A stretch of DNA of 64,000 nucleotides from Pithys albifrons albifrons (taxonomy: Eukaryota; Chordata; Aves; Passeriformes; Thamnophilidae). The notes below the pieces were generated by a model. It ran no database searches and had not been told where the DNA came from. It saw nothing but the letters and a program-made list of their open reading frames with translations. Below, piece by piece: positions 12,501-23,900 of this stretch (the stretch's first letter is position 1; every line of letters starts with the position of its first letter). The DNA lies in the NCBI RefSeq assembly GCF_047495875.1, contig NC_092461.1, positions 64,716,299 through 64,780,298 on the forward strand, in the 5' to 3' direction. The position numbers were made by a program, and so were the translations under genes.

Positions 12501-14636
12501 ATTACTAGAGAAGGGAACTGTCTGTTTTTAAAAACCCTAGACCCTTAATCTTTCCATTTTACATGATAGCTAGACTTGGATGTGGCTAATGTCATTTGGA
12601 TGTTCAGTACAACATATGCTCAAAAAGCACAGCCAGCTATATTGATAAGATAACCCTACTTCTCCACATACTATGGGTGCAGATTTTAATTTAACACTGT
12701 TAAGCTGTGGAGGTGAAATGACAGATCATGTGAGGCCTTTTTCAAAGATCCAGCCATAAAGCATACATTCATATGATAAATTCATAAAAGTGGAACAGCT
12801 CCATGTTTATGTTTCTCTCATGCTCCATAACTCAGACATTTTGCAGATATGTTTGGTTGTGCCATACGGTCTTCTATCAGAAATTTACAAAGATCTGAAT
12901 AATGTTATATAAAAATTGGGAGAAAAGCTCTGGTATTTTTCATTGTTGTGATTGTGATGTGGTGCATGGTGTAGGTGACAGAATACCTATATCTTAGACA
13001 GGATGAGATACAACTTTCAGTAGGTATCTCTAACAGCATGAAATAAATATTATTTTATGTATTTATTTTATTTTGGAAATGTATTATAATCTCTTATTGC
13101 TGAGGCAATATTTTATTAATAGTTCTCTCCTGGAAGAAAAATAGTATCTCACTAGTCAGTCAAGAATTCTTACAGTTCTGGAAGCTGCATAAGACAGCCT
13201 TTGTGGACAAGAAAATGACCTTTCAGAGAATTAAGCATAGATGTTTGTTAATAAAAGCCCAGATGTATATATATGGCCCAAATTTGCCACTCTTGCTCAC
13301 TGGAGTAATTCTGTTTACTTCAGGAAAAGAAGCTATTCCTGTGACAGTATAAACCAATTACTGAAATTTGTAATTTCTTAAATAATTCATCTCTGGAGTT
13401 GGATAATGCATATTCAAGCATTTTAATTGTAGAGTATTGTATTTTATTTTCAGATTAAGAGCTAGCATATATAGTGGTTTTTAGGGTTATTGTATAATGA
13501 GTAATTTCTCTGATTAAAGATTGTTTATGTGCTGGGTTTTTCATTATTTGTATTTACTTCATAGGCATACTTCACAAAATATCATAGGCTGGCATCTCTA
13601 CAGTAGCTCGGAGCTGCTCTTTAAAATGTCCTTGACTTTAAATAAGTATATAGCCAGAATAGGCATATTCTTGGCTTCAATGTAATTTGCCTTAGTCCAC
13701 TCTCTGACAAGGCTGTTTAGGAGGGAGGATGCCAGTGGTTTCCAAGAGCAAAATTTATACTGGGGGAAGTACAGTGTTTGACAGTAACACGAAAGGACAT
13801 GAGAGGCAGGTATGAAGGCACCTAACTACAAGGGATTCCAAATTTTAATTGGACTTCTGTTTCCTTTTGCAATACTAACAGTTGGAGAATTTATTAATAA
13901 TTAAATTTAAAGAGGAGAATTCTTTTGACATCATTAGGCTTGGAGGAAGCTGCTAATGTACTTCATTACTTCAGCAACGGGTTGTATGTTCTGCTTGGGC
14001 CATTTACTGGGAAGAGCATGAATTTGCAAAGGTGCAAGGATAGAACAATCCTTTTTCTCCATTGCATTTTCTTGGGGGTTTTTTTACATGTTGGGGTTGG
14101 GGAATGAAGCAGATAAGAATATTTATTTTTACTAGGGTAAAAAAAAACCCATAGTTTGAATATTCTGTTTTAAATATGAAGAACTGGGTTATCCTAACTT
14201 GGCACCCTTTCCAGTAAGGACACAGGTCAGAGCACCTTTACACCTTTACCTGGGCTTTCAAGTTGCCATCTCTAAAAGACACCATGTTGTATTTCCCCTT
14301 TCTCGTTATGTTGAAGACATGCAAGGCTCAACAGGGCTAACAGGTTAAAGGGCACTGTGAGCCTTCTAAGGCCCTCCTCACTCTCTTCAATTCAAGACAG
14401 ATAGTCCTGAAGGTTAGTTCCAATGTGATAAGCAATAATGATCTTTTTATTGCCATGTGACAACCATCTGATTTCTTATATTCAGGTAATTGGTTAGTTT
14501 GTAATAGAGGAGGTGAGGATGATTTAAGAACTTCTTGGAATCATGCCTCACTGCATTAGCAACTGAAAACCAACCCAGACTTAGCTGAGGTTTTCTCCTA
14601 CTTTTCAGTAAAGTATTTTAGAGACCATTAAATGTG
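9510..14636. other. Intron 1 sequence, mostly featureless
   Basis: Apart from the GAT microsatellite and TA-rich words near 11410-11470 I recognise nothing. The stretch 12110-12200 has a vaguely SINE-like look but no diagnostic boxes. Confidence 0.6.
10244..10265. repeat. (GAT)7 microsatellite
   Basis: Seven perfect GAT units. Likely length-polymorphic. Confidence 0.95.
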
Positions 14637-14812
14637 AAATTAATTAATCCTTATGATTCCTTTGGGAGATCTAAGATTGTTATTAGTCCTGTTTTACATA
14701 TGGAGAAACTGAGATAGTTTCAGGCAACCCACTTCTGTGTGGTGAACCACTGCTGGAGCAAGGATGATAGTGTAACACCTCTTGACTGATTCCAAGGCTT
14801 CTACCTCAGCTG
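14637..14812 (+). mobile_element. MIR SINE (ancient)
   Basis: The stretch TTAATCCTTATGATTCCTTT, then TTATTAGTCCTGTTTTACAT and GGAGAAACTGAGATAGTTTC, follows the MIR core (in MIR: TTAATCCTCACAACAACCCT, ATTATCCCCATTTTACAGAT, GAGGAAACTGAGGC). It runs on through degraded equivalents of the 'gtggcagagc' and 'tctgactcc' parts (GACTGATTCCAAGGCTTCTA). Divergence is high, as expected for a repeat inherited from early amniotes. Boundaries are approximate, and the tRNA-like head is not clearly recognisable. Confidence 0.7.
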
Positions 14813-17800
14813 CAAACTATGTTGTTTTACAGCTGGACTACTACATTTCCAAACTCTTTTATGCTTATGACATCTGTAAATACCTTAGGCATGCTTAAGT
14901 TCAGGCTCCAGGTACCACAAATTCTGCATCTAAAGAATAAAACATATGGACAAAATGTTAATTTTATAGCTTTGCCACACCTGATGTAAGAATTCTGGGA
15001 GAGTGTGAGGTGCAGGACTGGTTCTGGCATGCCATTCATTTTCTTTGACCACACCAGTGCTTCTCTCTGGTTCCCTAACACAATTTCTTCTATCTCTCTC
15101 TTGCTGGAAAATCCCTAACCCTGAGAGCTACTTAGAGGCAGAAGCCTTACTGAAAACAACGCTATTCACTGCATAGTCTTAATTTGCTCCCTGAAAACCA
15201 TCCTTGTGATATGCAGAGGCTGTGAAAGAAGAGAACATATAGAAGCCTGCAGCTGATGGGAAAAGAAAAGGATACAGTAACACTAAGCAGCTGTAATTCT
15301 GTCACATCTTTACTTTATGCTTGATAAAATAATGTACTCTTAATTTGAGATCTAAAGTGTCCATTCCTTGAGTTTCCTTGTTTCCCTGGTGTTCTCAGAG
15401 GGTCCAAAGGTAGCAACAACTTGGTGTGTAGGTGATGATAGCCCATCCAACCCTGGCCTCCAAGACTAAGGCACATGCTGTTTCAGCTTGTTAGGGAATT
15501 AACAACTTCAGCTGAAGGCGTAATAAGCCTTTTATCCTTTAGGTACCAGCTATTGTGGGGTATGCACATCATATTTTAACAGTGCCGTCTCTATTGGGAT
15601 TGAAAAAGAAACAAAGGAGTGGAGGACAGTTGAGGGAAGAGACCCCAGCAGCCTGGAACAGGGTGTATTGAACCCTGGATAGTTTTGCTTTCTGACTGAT
15701 TTGGCTGCTCACAGGGTTGATAGATAGTCTGCAAGGGAGAGAGGGCTCTGCTGGGGTGGTGGCTCCTGGGAACTCTGCCTCTGGCTGCCTTTAAACCACG
15801 CTGTATTTCCTTTTTATTGCACCTGCAAGCGGTACTCGGGAGCAAGGCACTAAATTTTGTATACCGTCTGGATGTCAGCAAGCATCGCAAAGAGCAGGGT
15901 TGGATTCCAGTTAGGATGCCAGTTTGGCTTTGCAAACTAATGCAAGTGGGACAGAATAGCTCCGGGTTTGTTTTGCTCACTCCAGCATGCTGAGCTGGGC
16001 TAAAAATCATTTTCATTTTCACCTCATTTCTCAGAGAAAAAATCCTCCCCGTTATTATTTTCTCCTCCTCTCCAAAAGACTGTTTTGTTGAAAACAGACA
16101 GAAAAAACCTTTTGTTTCTAAATTCTTGTTCCTCTAAACCTCATCATGACTGTAAATCCAGGAGTAGTGGTGCAATAGGTTTTGGACCATGTTTTTATTC
16201 GTGTAAGGTGGATGCAGAAACCTTTAAACATTTTTGTTCTGTTTTGACTTCAGAAGAAATGTGCAATATTTCTGCATTTGGTAGCATGTTGTTAAATTTA
16301 TAAGGCAGATCACCCAGTATTGTGTTTATGGGCTGAGTTCACGATATATTTCTGATATGTCCATCCTTAGATCCGAAACTGACTTTAGTAGAAAGTTTCA
16401 CCCTCCTGACTTTCAGCTGTCGGCATATGGTAAACATACAAATTTCAGCAGCCCAAATGCTGCCCCATGTCTGCTGATGTCCTGGATCATTGAAATATGA
16501 TGGTCAGAAAGGAGGGAGAGGGTGACAGGACAGGGTAAGGGGTGGCTGCAGCCGTACGGATGTCAGCAAAGTGCAGAGCAATGCCACATGCCAGAAAATA
16601 CTGCAACTACCTCTTGCATTTTGTATAAGCAATTTTCCAGTCTGTTGTCTTCTGTCAAATGCAATGTTCTGAGACATTTAAATAAAATAAATATTGCTGT
16701 TGAGATATATTTAGAACCATTTGAAATTTCTCTAGTGAAACTCCTAGCCAGGCAAAACATGCTGGCTTTCAGGTTTCTGTACCACTTGGAGCTTCATCTG
16801 GGTTTGACTAAGGGGTTGCTCATGAAATCTATCAGTGAAGGTGGGCTGCTTTTCAAAGGAGGCCAGCAGAGGCTCTGCCTGCTGGTATGGATGGTTCCAG
16901 AAGATTTAGGCAAACCAGGACTGGGTCCAGGTGAGCCTCGGAAGAGAACTGAGTTTCCCCACGATGGAAAGTCAAAAAAGCAAATGATGAGACAGGCTGC
17001 TGCTGAAAGTTGAAATGAAGGTTTGCATAAACCTCTTACCCTTGCTTATTGTAATCACTGAGCTTTCAGGTTTGCCTATCTTCCCAGACGTGCATTGCTT
17101 ATGTAATGAGGATGGGTGTTGGTTCAGTGAGTACTGGCACACATAAGGCCTGGCCAAAGCAAGAGTAGGTGCATGGAAATCCCTCCGAAGGTGGGATGAG
17201 AGCCTACTGGGATTGGGGGTCATGATAGGGCCCTGGGCCAGGGGGGCCTGCCTTCTACTTGAGCATCTGGCTCCCTCCAAACCTCTTCCCTAGCCAGTGC
17301 AGCGTTTTTCCCAGAACACTGCCTCTGTTCTAGAGAGTCTCCTTCACTCTAAAGTGCTCCCAGGAGCACCAATTTGCCCCCTGGGGATGCAGTTGGGTGA
17401 AGCACACCTGCTCAGCTGTAGCTCCATTTTGAGGCCTCTTGAGTATGAATGCATTAGGTGTGTGCATCCCTCCAACTTTTGGGAGGGAGGGAGGGTGGCA
17501 GCAGAAGAGTTTGGCAGGCTGGGATCACTGTTGCCACACAGACTCCAGTTGGTGCCACACGGGCCCCAGTGCACATTTTACTGCACTTTTCCCCCAATGC
17601 TAACATCCAGTCAAATGGATTTTTGATAAAGCAGTGAGCAATGTTCTCTCTCTCTTTTCCTGGTGAAATGGGAAGGGAAGGCTGAGCATACTTTTAAATC
17701 ACTGTCCTTTCTCTTGATAAGAATCCCCAAAATAATTTCAAAATACACAAAGGCTTTATTGTAAAAGTAGGTATTTGTGAGGAAGCAGGCAGTTTTGTTC

Positions 17801-18269
17801 ATCACAGTGGTGGTTTAGCTGTGGAGGTTATGTAATAACATTTAAAACACTATATAAAATAATTACATGCATTGTTTAATGGCTTTTTTATTATTATTTT
17901 TAACTTGATAGGATCCTTCTTTTATTCATTTAAAAGTTAACCTTGTTTGATAATGTTCTAGGAAGAAACCTTTATTCTCCCAGAGGGTTGAATTCTTTTG
18001 TGAGATATGATAGACAAAGCTGGCATCCCTTGTAGAAGATATGTAAAACCTGTCTCCAGATATTGTGACATTGCTACAGACAGAGTTTGTCATCCATAAA
18101 TTTACAGCTTATTTCAGTCTATTCATAAATTGACTAAATTTTTTTTTTGATAGAAAAAAATATATATAGGTGTATAAAATACCCAGTTACAGGTTGTGTT
18201 CTATTTAGGCCTTGATTGAAACGTATTGCTCCTCAGTATCTTTTAGCTATGAAAATTATAATATGGAAC
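14813..18269. other. Intron 1 sequence, no recognised feature
   Basis: The longest unexplained open frame of the window (16522-17013 plus, 163 codons) lies here. It has no signal peptide, domain or repeat motif that I can identify. The GC-richer patch at about 17100-17580 is not island-like in CpG. Confidence 0.6.
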
Positions 18270-18685
18270 AGAGATTAGAATGAAATTATCATGGCTAGAA
18301 GGCATTTACTCAGTGGTGGCAGCCACATAAACCTGAGCCCCGAGAATGATGATAATGCATTAGGTTCTGCATGCCCGATATTATTGCTGTACATTATGTA
18401 TGTTTCATTTATACTATTTCGCACACACCAGCAACGCTGACAGATAGGTAATTACTCTCTGCGCCAATGAACACTTATCAGCCCCGCCGCTGTTTATTGC
18501 AGGGATGAAGTGCGCTTGTCAGTCAAGGTCACTTGTTTGTGTGTCCTTTTTAATAGTTCTTTCACAGTTGTTGAACTTTGCGGGCAATTCTTATGGCAAG
18601 CTTTCGTCAGGTTGCTTTACTACATCGCCTGCCTTATTAAAGTAATTTGCATTTATTGCTTTAATTGATAAACAACCAAGTTGTA
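18270..18685. promoter_or_regulatory. Candidate conserved non-coding element / enhancer
   Basis: This block keeps about a dozen CpGs (for example GCGCCAATGA, GCCCCGCCGC, TGCGCTTG, TTCGTCAGG) in a CpG-poor intron, with mixed sequence and no repeat signature. It contains a perfect extended nuclear-receptor half-site TCAAGGTCA (18523-18531; ERR/NR5A/ROR type), a POU/octamer-like TAATTTGCAT (18642-18651), TAATTACT, CCAATGA and TTTATTGC words. Coding is unlikely because there are stops in all frames. Deep conservation is inferred from composition only, since no alignment was available. The target could be CYP7B1 or a neighbour such as BHLHE22. Confidence 0.45.
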
Positions 18686-19197
18686 GGAAACAGGGCTGGA
18701 AAGTGGAAGGAGCATATTTTTCTGGTCAGCTGATCCTCAGGGCTGTTCGGTCATGGATGACCTCAAAAGCAGCATTTTGCAGAGACCCTCAGACCTGCCA
18801 CCAGCATAAACTGGTGAAATCTCTTGGGATAAAGACTAATATGAATTTAATGGTAATGGATGCCAACACAATCTGCAGACTGCTGTAGGGCTACTGCTTT
18901 TTGGTAGAATATTTGCCAGTTCTGAGCAGGGCTCTTATTGTTTGCACCCTCAGGACATGCATGTGATAGACCAAACTACTTTGTTTGCCTTCAAATCAGG
19001 GTTTCCTGTTTTTGCAAGAAGCCTCACAGAAACTATTATTCCATAAAATATGCTTTATGGGCTATGTGTATACCTCTAAAATTATTTTTTTTTCTATTCT
19101 TCAAAGTAATAGTGTTAAAGGCATAATGGCAAGCCCAAAATGTGTTTGGTTACAAGAATAAAAACAGAAGCTATATTTTTTCTCTTTTTTCCTTTCT

Positions 19198-19252
19198 CCC
19201 CCCCCCCCCCCCCATTTTTTATTCTTTTCCTTCCTTCCTTCCTTCCTTCCTT
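19198..19252. repeat. C homopolymer plus (TTCC)n
   Basis: Sixteen C at 19198-19213, a short T-rich spacer, then about six and a half TTCC units at 19227-19252. The whole stretch is pyrimidine-rich on this strand from about 19175. Confidence 0.95.
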
Positions 19253-19989
19253 GTTTGCTGCTGAAGGTTTATTAGAAAAAACAGAATAACCTCTAGTATA
19301 TAATAATTTATCCAGTCAAGATAGCTGGAGGTATTTCCTTAAGCCTGTAATCACCCATAGTTTGTGTGTTGTGATGTTTATACTGCAGTTCCTTATTACC
19401 AAAGAAACAGTTAAAAAGGATTTATGTACTGTGTACAGTACATGTGTCTGGAATTTCTGTATGTTCCCAACTTCTGCACTCTGGTACCTCCTTGGTCCTT
19501 TTTATAGAGGGCACTATTTTGAAGTGGAGACTGAACATTCAATTAAATGCAAATTTTATTCAGGCATTAAAGCAGAATCACATTCATTCATTAAACTGAA
19601 ATGGTGCTGTTATTTAGAAAAATATATCAGCACATGGTAGCACCACATGCTGCTTATAAATAACTATGGTGATCTGGTTGTGCAAAAGTATATAATTTCA
19701 TTATTAAAGGATTTAAACTCCTTACAAGGCGCATGGTGTCCATGAATGTTTCGCTTAATTTGATTACATCCATATAAAAAGCATTTCACTTACATGGGAG
19801 GCAGTGGGTCTCCTGTCTTATGGTGCCATTCTAATGCATTATGATCCCAGTCTCACACTGAAGGTTCTGACTTGGCTGAATGTGTTTAATATTTTGGGTG
19901 CATACATGCAGATTTGAGCAATTCAGTTTGTTTCTGAATCTACTACTTCCTTTTCTCAGTTCTTAGTTACCAGAGTGTTACAAAGAAAG

Positions 19990-20200
19990 GGGTTTGATCT
20001 CATGTAGATAGGATAGCATTAATTACCCTGACACTAATTAAACTGCATCAAACAAATACCACCGTGTTCCTCAGGGGGACAACAGAAGGCAGTTTAAAAT
20101 AATTACTGGAGCTTCATGCATGTGTGAAGTTTTCATTACTCTTAGGACACAAGCAAAAGAGATTTCATATCATTAAAATCCCCCCTTTAGTGTTTGCAAA
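19990..20200. promoter_or_regulatory. TAAT-rich candidate regulatory block
   Basis: Within about 200 bp there are several homeodomain-type cores: GCATTAATTACCC, CACTAATTAAAC, AAATAATTACT, and others, together with GATAGGATAG and CCTCAGGGGGAC. The sequence is complex and not a simple A/T repeat. The flanks (19330-19900) have similar character. This resembles developmental enhancers near neural bHLH genes, but the call is compositional only. Confidence 0.3.
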
Positions 20201-20897
20201 AAATGACTAAAATTTCCTTGGAGCATATTGATGTCTAAATAGTAGGGATTTCAGTTCTTGAGAATAGTAACTTTTCTTTAAGAATCGTAAGCCTGTGAAG
20301 CAGGAACAGGTGTTCCAGTCCACATTCTGGTATGATTATGTATTAGCTTATGTTTGTCAGACCATTTCATTAACCACCCACTGCTATCACATATACATAT
20401 ACTTTGTTCTTTCTGAACCATGAAATGAAATGCATATATCTTCACTAATGCTTGCTATCAATGTAAATGAGAAAAGGAGGCTTATTACCAATCACTGCTG
20501 CTGTGAAGCACACACCTCTGTACAGTTACAGATCATAAACATCTTTTTGTAAGTAGGAAGCAAGATATATTGAGTTCTGTGTACAGTAAGAAGCAGACAT
20601 GCCTTCGACTGTACTCCAGTATTAATAAATTGCAATTTCCAGTCATGTACACATTCAACAGGATGTCCTAAAGCACCATTCTGAACCAAAAGACACTATT
20701 CCTTTTCATGCTCTTTTATATCTTGCAAATGTTTTGAAGCTAGCAAAACTTTGCTGGCCAGTGGTTAATGGGCAGCTTCTCCAAGGAAACTTAAAGCATG
20801 TTTGCACCATTGAGCAAGTGCCAGTTTCTTTATCAGCTGTCATCCCTGTCAGAGCCAGCAGCTTTATAGGCCCTTTGAAAAAGTGGGTGGAAGAATG

Positions 20898-20972
20898 ATG
20901 TCTCTGCCCAGGGTGGGGGGTTTGACCAGACAGCCTTTGAAAGGTCCCTTCCGACCCAACCCATTCCATACA
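20898..20972 (+). mobile_element. CR1 3' tail remnant
   Basis: A short sense-strand piece, GATGTCTCTGCCCAGGGTGG followed by GAAAGGTCCCTTCCGACCCA and ACCCATTCC, matches the last 80 or so bases of CR1. The octamer repeats are lost. There is no coding content. Upstream sequence to about 20860 may belong to it but is too diverged to call. Confidence 0.8.
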
Positions 20973-23900
20973 GTTCCACAAACCACAGGCCAGCAAGCAA
21001 AGATGACACCAGGGACAGCAAATGCAGACAATGCGGAGTTCCAGCCTCCTACAAATGCAGTACTTTGCTGATGCTTACTTGATTATACAGGAAGCACCAC
21101 TTCCCCTTTTCCAAGTTCATGGGCTTCATAGTTCCCAGTGCTCTAAAAGCCATTGAATGCATTGTACAGGGTCATTTAGCTTCTTTATTTCTAGAGATTG
21201 ACGCAGTATTAGTAAACTTCTTTGAATTTAGTACTGATGGCAAGGGCCTGTGGGGAAAGGTATGTGAGACAAAAAGCATTTCTAGATCTGCACTAGTAGT
21301 AGTGTTCTGAGTGTGTGAGTCTTTCTCAAAATTTGATTATGGGTAATTTGAATGTATATAGTCATGTATTATAACCTGCTTATTTTCTGGACCCTGTGAG
21401 GAGCTATTTAAAAGATTTTATCTGTAATGGAAGGTCTGATTATACTGGTGATGCTGCTTTTTTAAAATTATTGTCGTAATATTACTAAATCTGCTGCCTG
21501 CAATATAACATTGAATTGGGGTTGGGCAATTGACAGACTAAGTAGAGATGATCAAAACTGATTGGAGAGGAAATACAAAATTAATCCAGTTGTAGGATTC
21601 TGTGAACCCAACAAACACGCACAGCAGAATACTTTTATTTCTTTGGAGCCAGATGGTTTGTCCTATTTTAAGCTGATAGATTCTTCATGCATTTCTTTTG
21701 GATGTCATTGGTTTTAACTGCCAGACAGTATCTACTGTTAGAAGTTTCCTTATTCCTGGATTATTTAAAGAGTATTTTTGGCACATTCAAATGATCATAC
21801 TGTACACCAAGTTAATTTTTCCTTACACTTAGCTCATACGTGAAAGAAGTGTTTATATAATGAAAAAAATGCTCTAAAATGAACAGTTCTTTTTTTCCTT
21901 CTTTTGACATGATGTTGACAGAAGTCGCTTTGATGTAGTTTAGAGTCATGAATTTTCTATCTGTTCTGTTTTTCCTGGGGCTCCATCTATTCAGACATCC
22001 TGATCTGTCATTTTGCAACACTTTGTGAAGTGCTTGACAGATAGCGGTTTTGACAAGTGCTGGACATCAGCAGCAATTCAGAATAAGCAGTGTATATTTC
22101 TCCAGGTAAAGTGACAAAACGTCTAAAAGCGTAAGGAGAACTGTACAGTCTTCAATCACATTTAATGTTACAAAGCAAGACTTTTTCTGCTTTCTCCATT
22201 TATTCTAGTAGCGTGCAGTGGCTTATACTTGAGGATCTGATGGAATTTTGCATTGATAACTTTTTCTTTTCTTTTTGCATTTCCTAATATATGACTGATT
22301 TCTCTGATCTGGTTAAAAAATGAAACCGCATGCTGAGACATACCCAGAAAAGTGCAGCACAATTAAAGTTTCATGTAGCAGTAATTTCCAGGGTCTTCTA
22401 GTATTTGACATAAACAATATGTATGTGATCAAGTATCTCTGCATGCATTACTGTATTTTGTTGGTGTGTTGGGGTTTTTTGTAATGTAATTTTAATTTTA
22501 CAAATATAGCATGTATGAAGAATATACTTCAGGAAAATCATCATTAATTATTCTATCTCCAACTCCACTTCCCAAATCCTTTCTTGATGGTGGTTTATGC
22601 TATATCACCCATAGGTAATCATAGATTGCATATTTACATTATGTAGTATATTGAAAATGTAAAACATTTCATATAATTATTCTGCATCTGTATTCACTCA
22701 AGAAACAGCTGTTGAAAGTTGAGGGGGATGCAAAATGGCACAGCCTGAAGATGTTCTTGTTCATTCAGCTAACTCCTTTTTGATGTGATACCTACTGGCA
22801 GGGTTGTGTGGTGAATTCAACTTCTTTGACAGCCATCAGCCCCACTGACCAGTAGTTTCAGTTTTTGTAGTTAGGGGAAAGATGAGAAAAAATATTTCCA
22901 TAATTTAGATTTTTTTTTTCAGCTGCTGGATCGAAAGCCCCTGCCAACAGCTATCTAAATCAACACCATGCCAACATGTTCTGTAGTCCGAAGGTCACTC
23001 AAACATCTGGCCCCACAGTCTTGTTCTTTAAGGTTTGTCACTGGGCAGCATCTGTTTATAGATTCTTTCTCAACCTCTCTTTGATCACTTTGACAGCAAA
23101 AAGAAGCTTCTATCACCCTTGATGTGTTAAGATAAAAATATCAGGAACATTAGACCATTGTAAAATTTGGTTCAATTTCATATAATACTGTCTCTGCACT
23201 TCCAGTTTAAGTTTAATTTGTTTTTTTTCCTTGACTGAGTTAGAGGAAATTTAATCTCCACTGTTGAGATTAAAAAAAAAATATTGTCAGAGCTGATATG
23301 TTCAGTGGGAATGTAAAAATGACTACACTAAGCAGGTCTTGCCCAGCTGAGCTTGGTCAGCATTAAAAAAAAAAGTTTGGAAAGTGAGCAGAGCCGGCAT
23401 ATTTAGCTCTGATCTATTTTGAGTAACGTGTTATCTAACTCTCTCTACCATGTCTGTCTGTACTCCAACAAGTTACCTATTGCATAAAGATCTATATATG
23501 CTTTTAGTCTGTAGATATTTCTCTTATAAATAATCATGGGGAAAATGGAAATACCATTGCTTCCCTTTTACTAACTTTCAGTTAACTTCTAGATCTACCA
23601 TTTCCAGAATTTCTTGCTATATTCCAGACAAGAATAAATAAACTCTCTTTACCCTGGTCTTTTTCTTTAAAGAAATTTGTGGTAGTCTTTGACAGTGTTT
23701 CAATGGTCGTATTTATGAACGTTACTGAAGTCTAGTTTGTACCATAATGGAAGAGTTTTTTGGTGTCATGTCTTGTGGAGTCTTAGAGTCCTATCCTCAG
23801 CAAAGACACTTTGATGTATAACACAGGGACAGATTCAACTGTAAAATTAACGCATAGGATTAAGTGTAGGGGGAATTTTGCTTATGCACCTCCAGAGTTT

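Noticed and set aside
15591..16022. 143-codon minus-strand open frame
   Set aside because: No motif, signal peptide or repeat homology recognised. Lies in intronic sequence.
16522..17013. 163-codon open frame, the longest outside CYP7B1 exon 3
   Set aside because: It has no recognisable domain, no compositional shift from the intron, an opposing frame on the other strand, and no splice or promoter context. Treated as chance.
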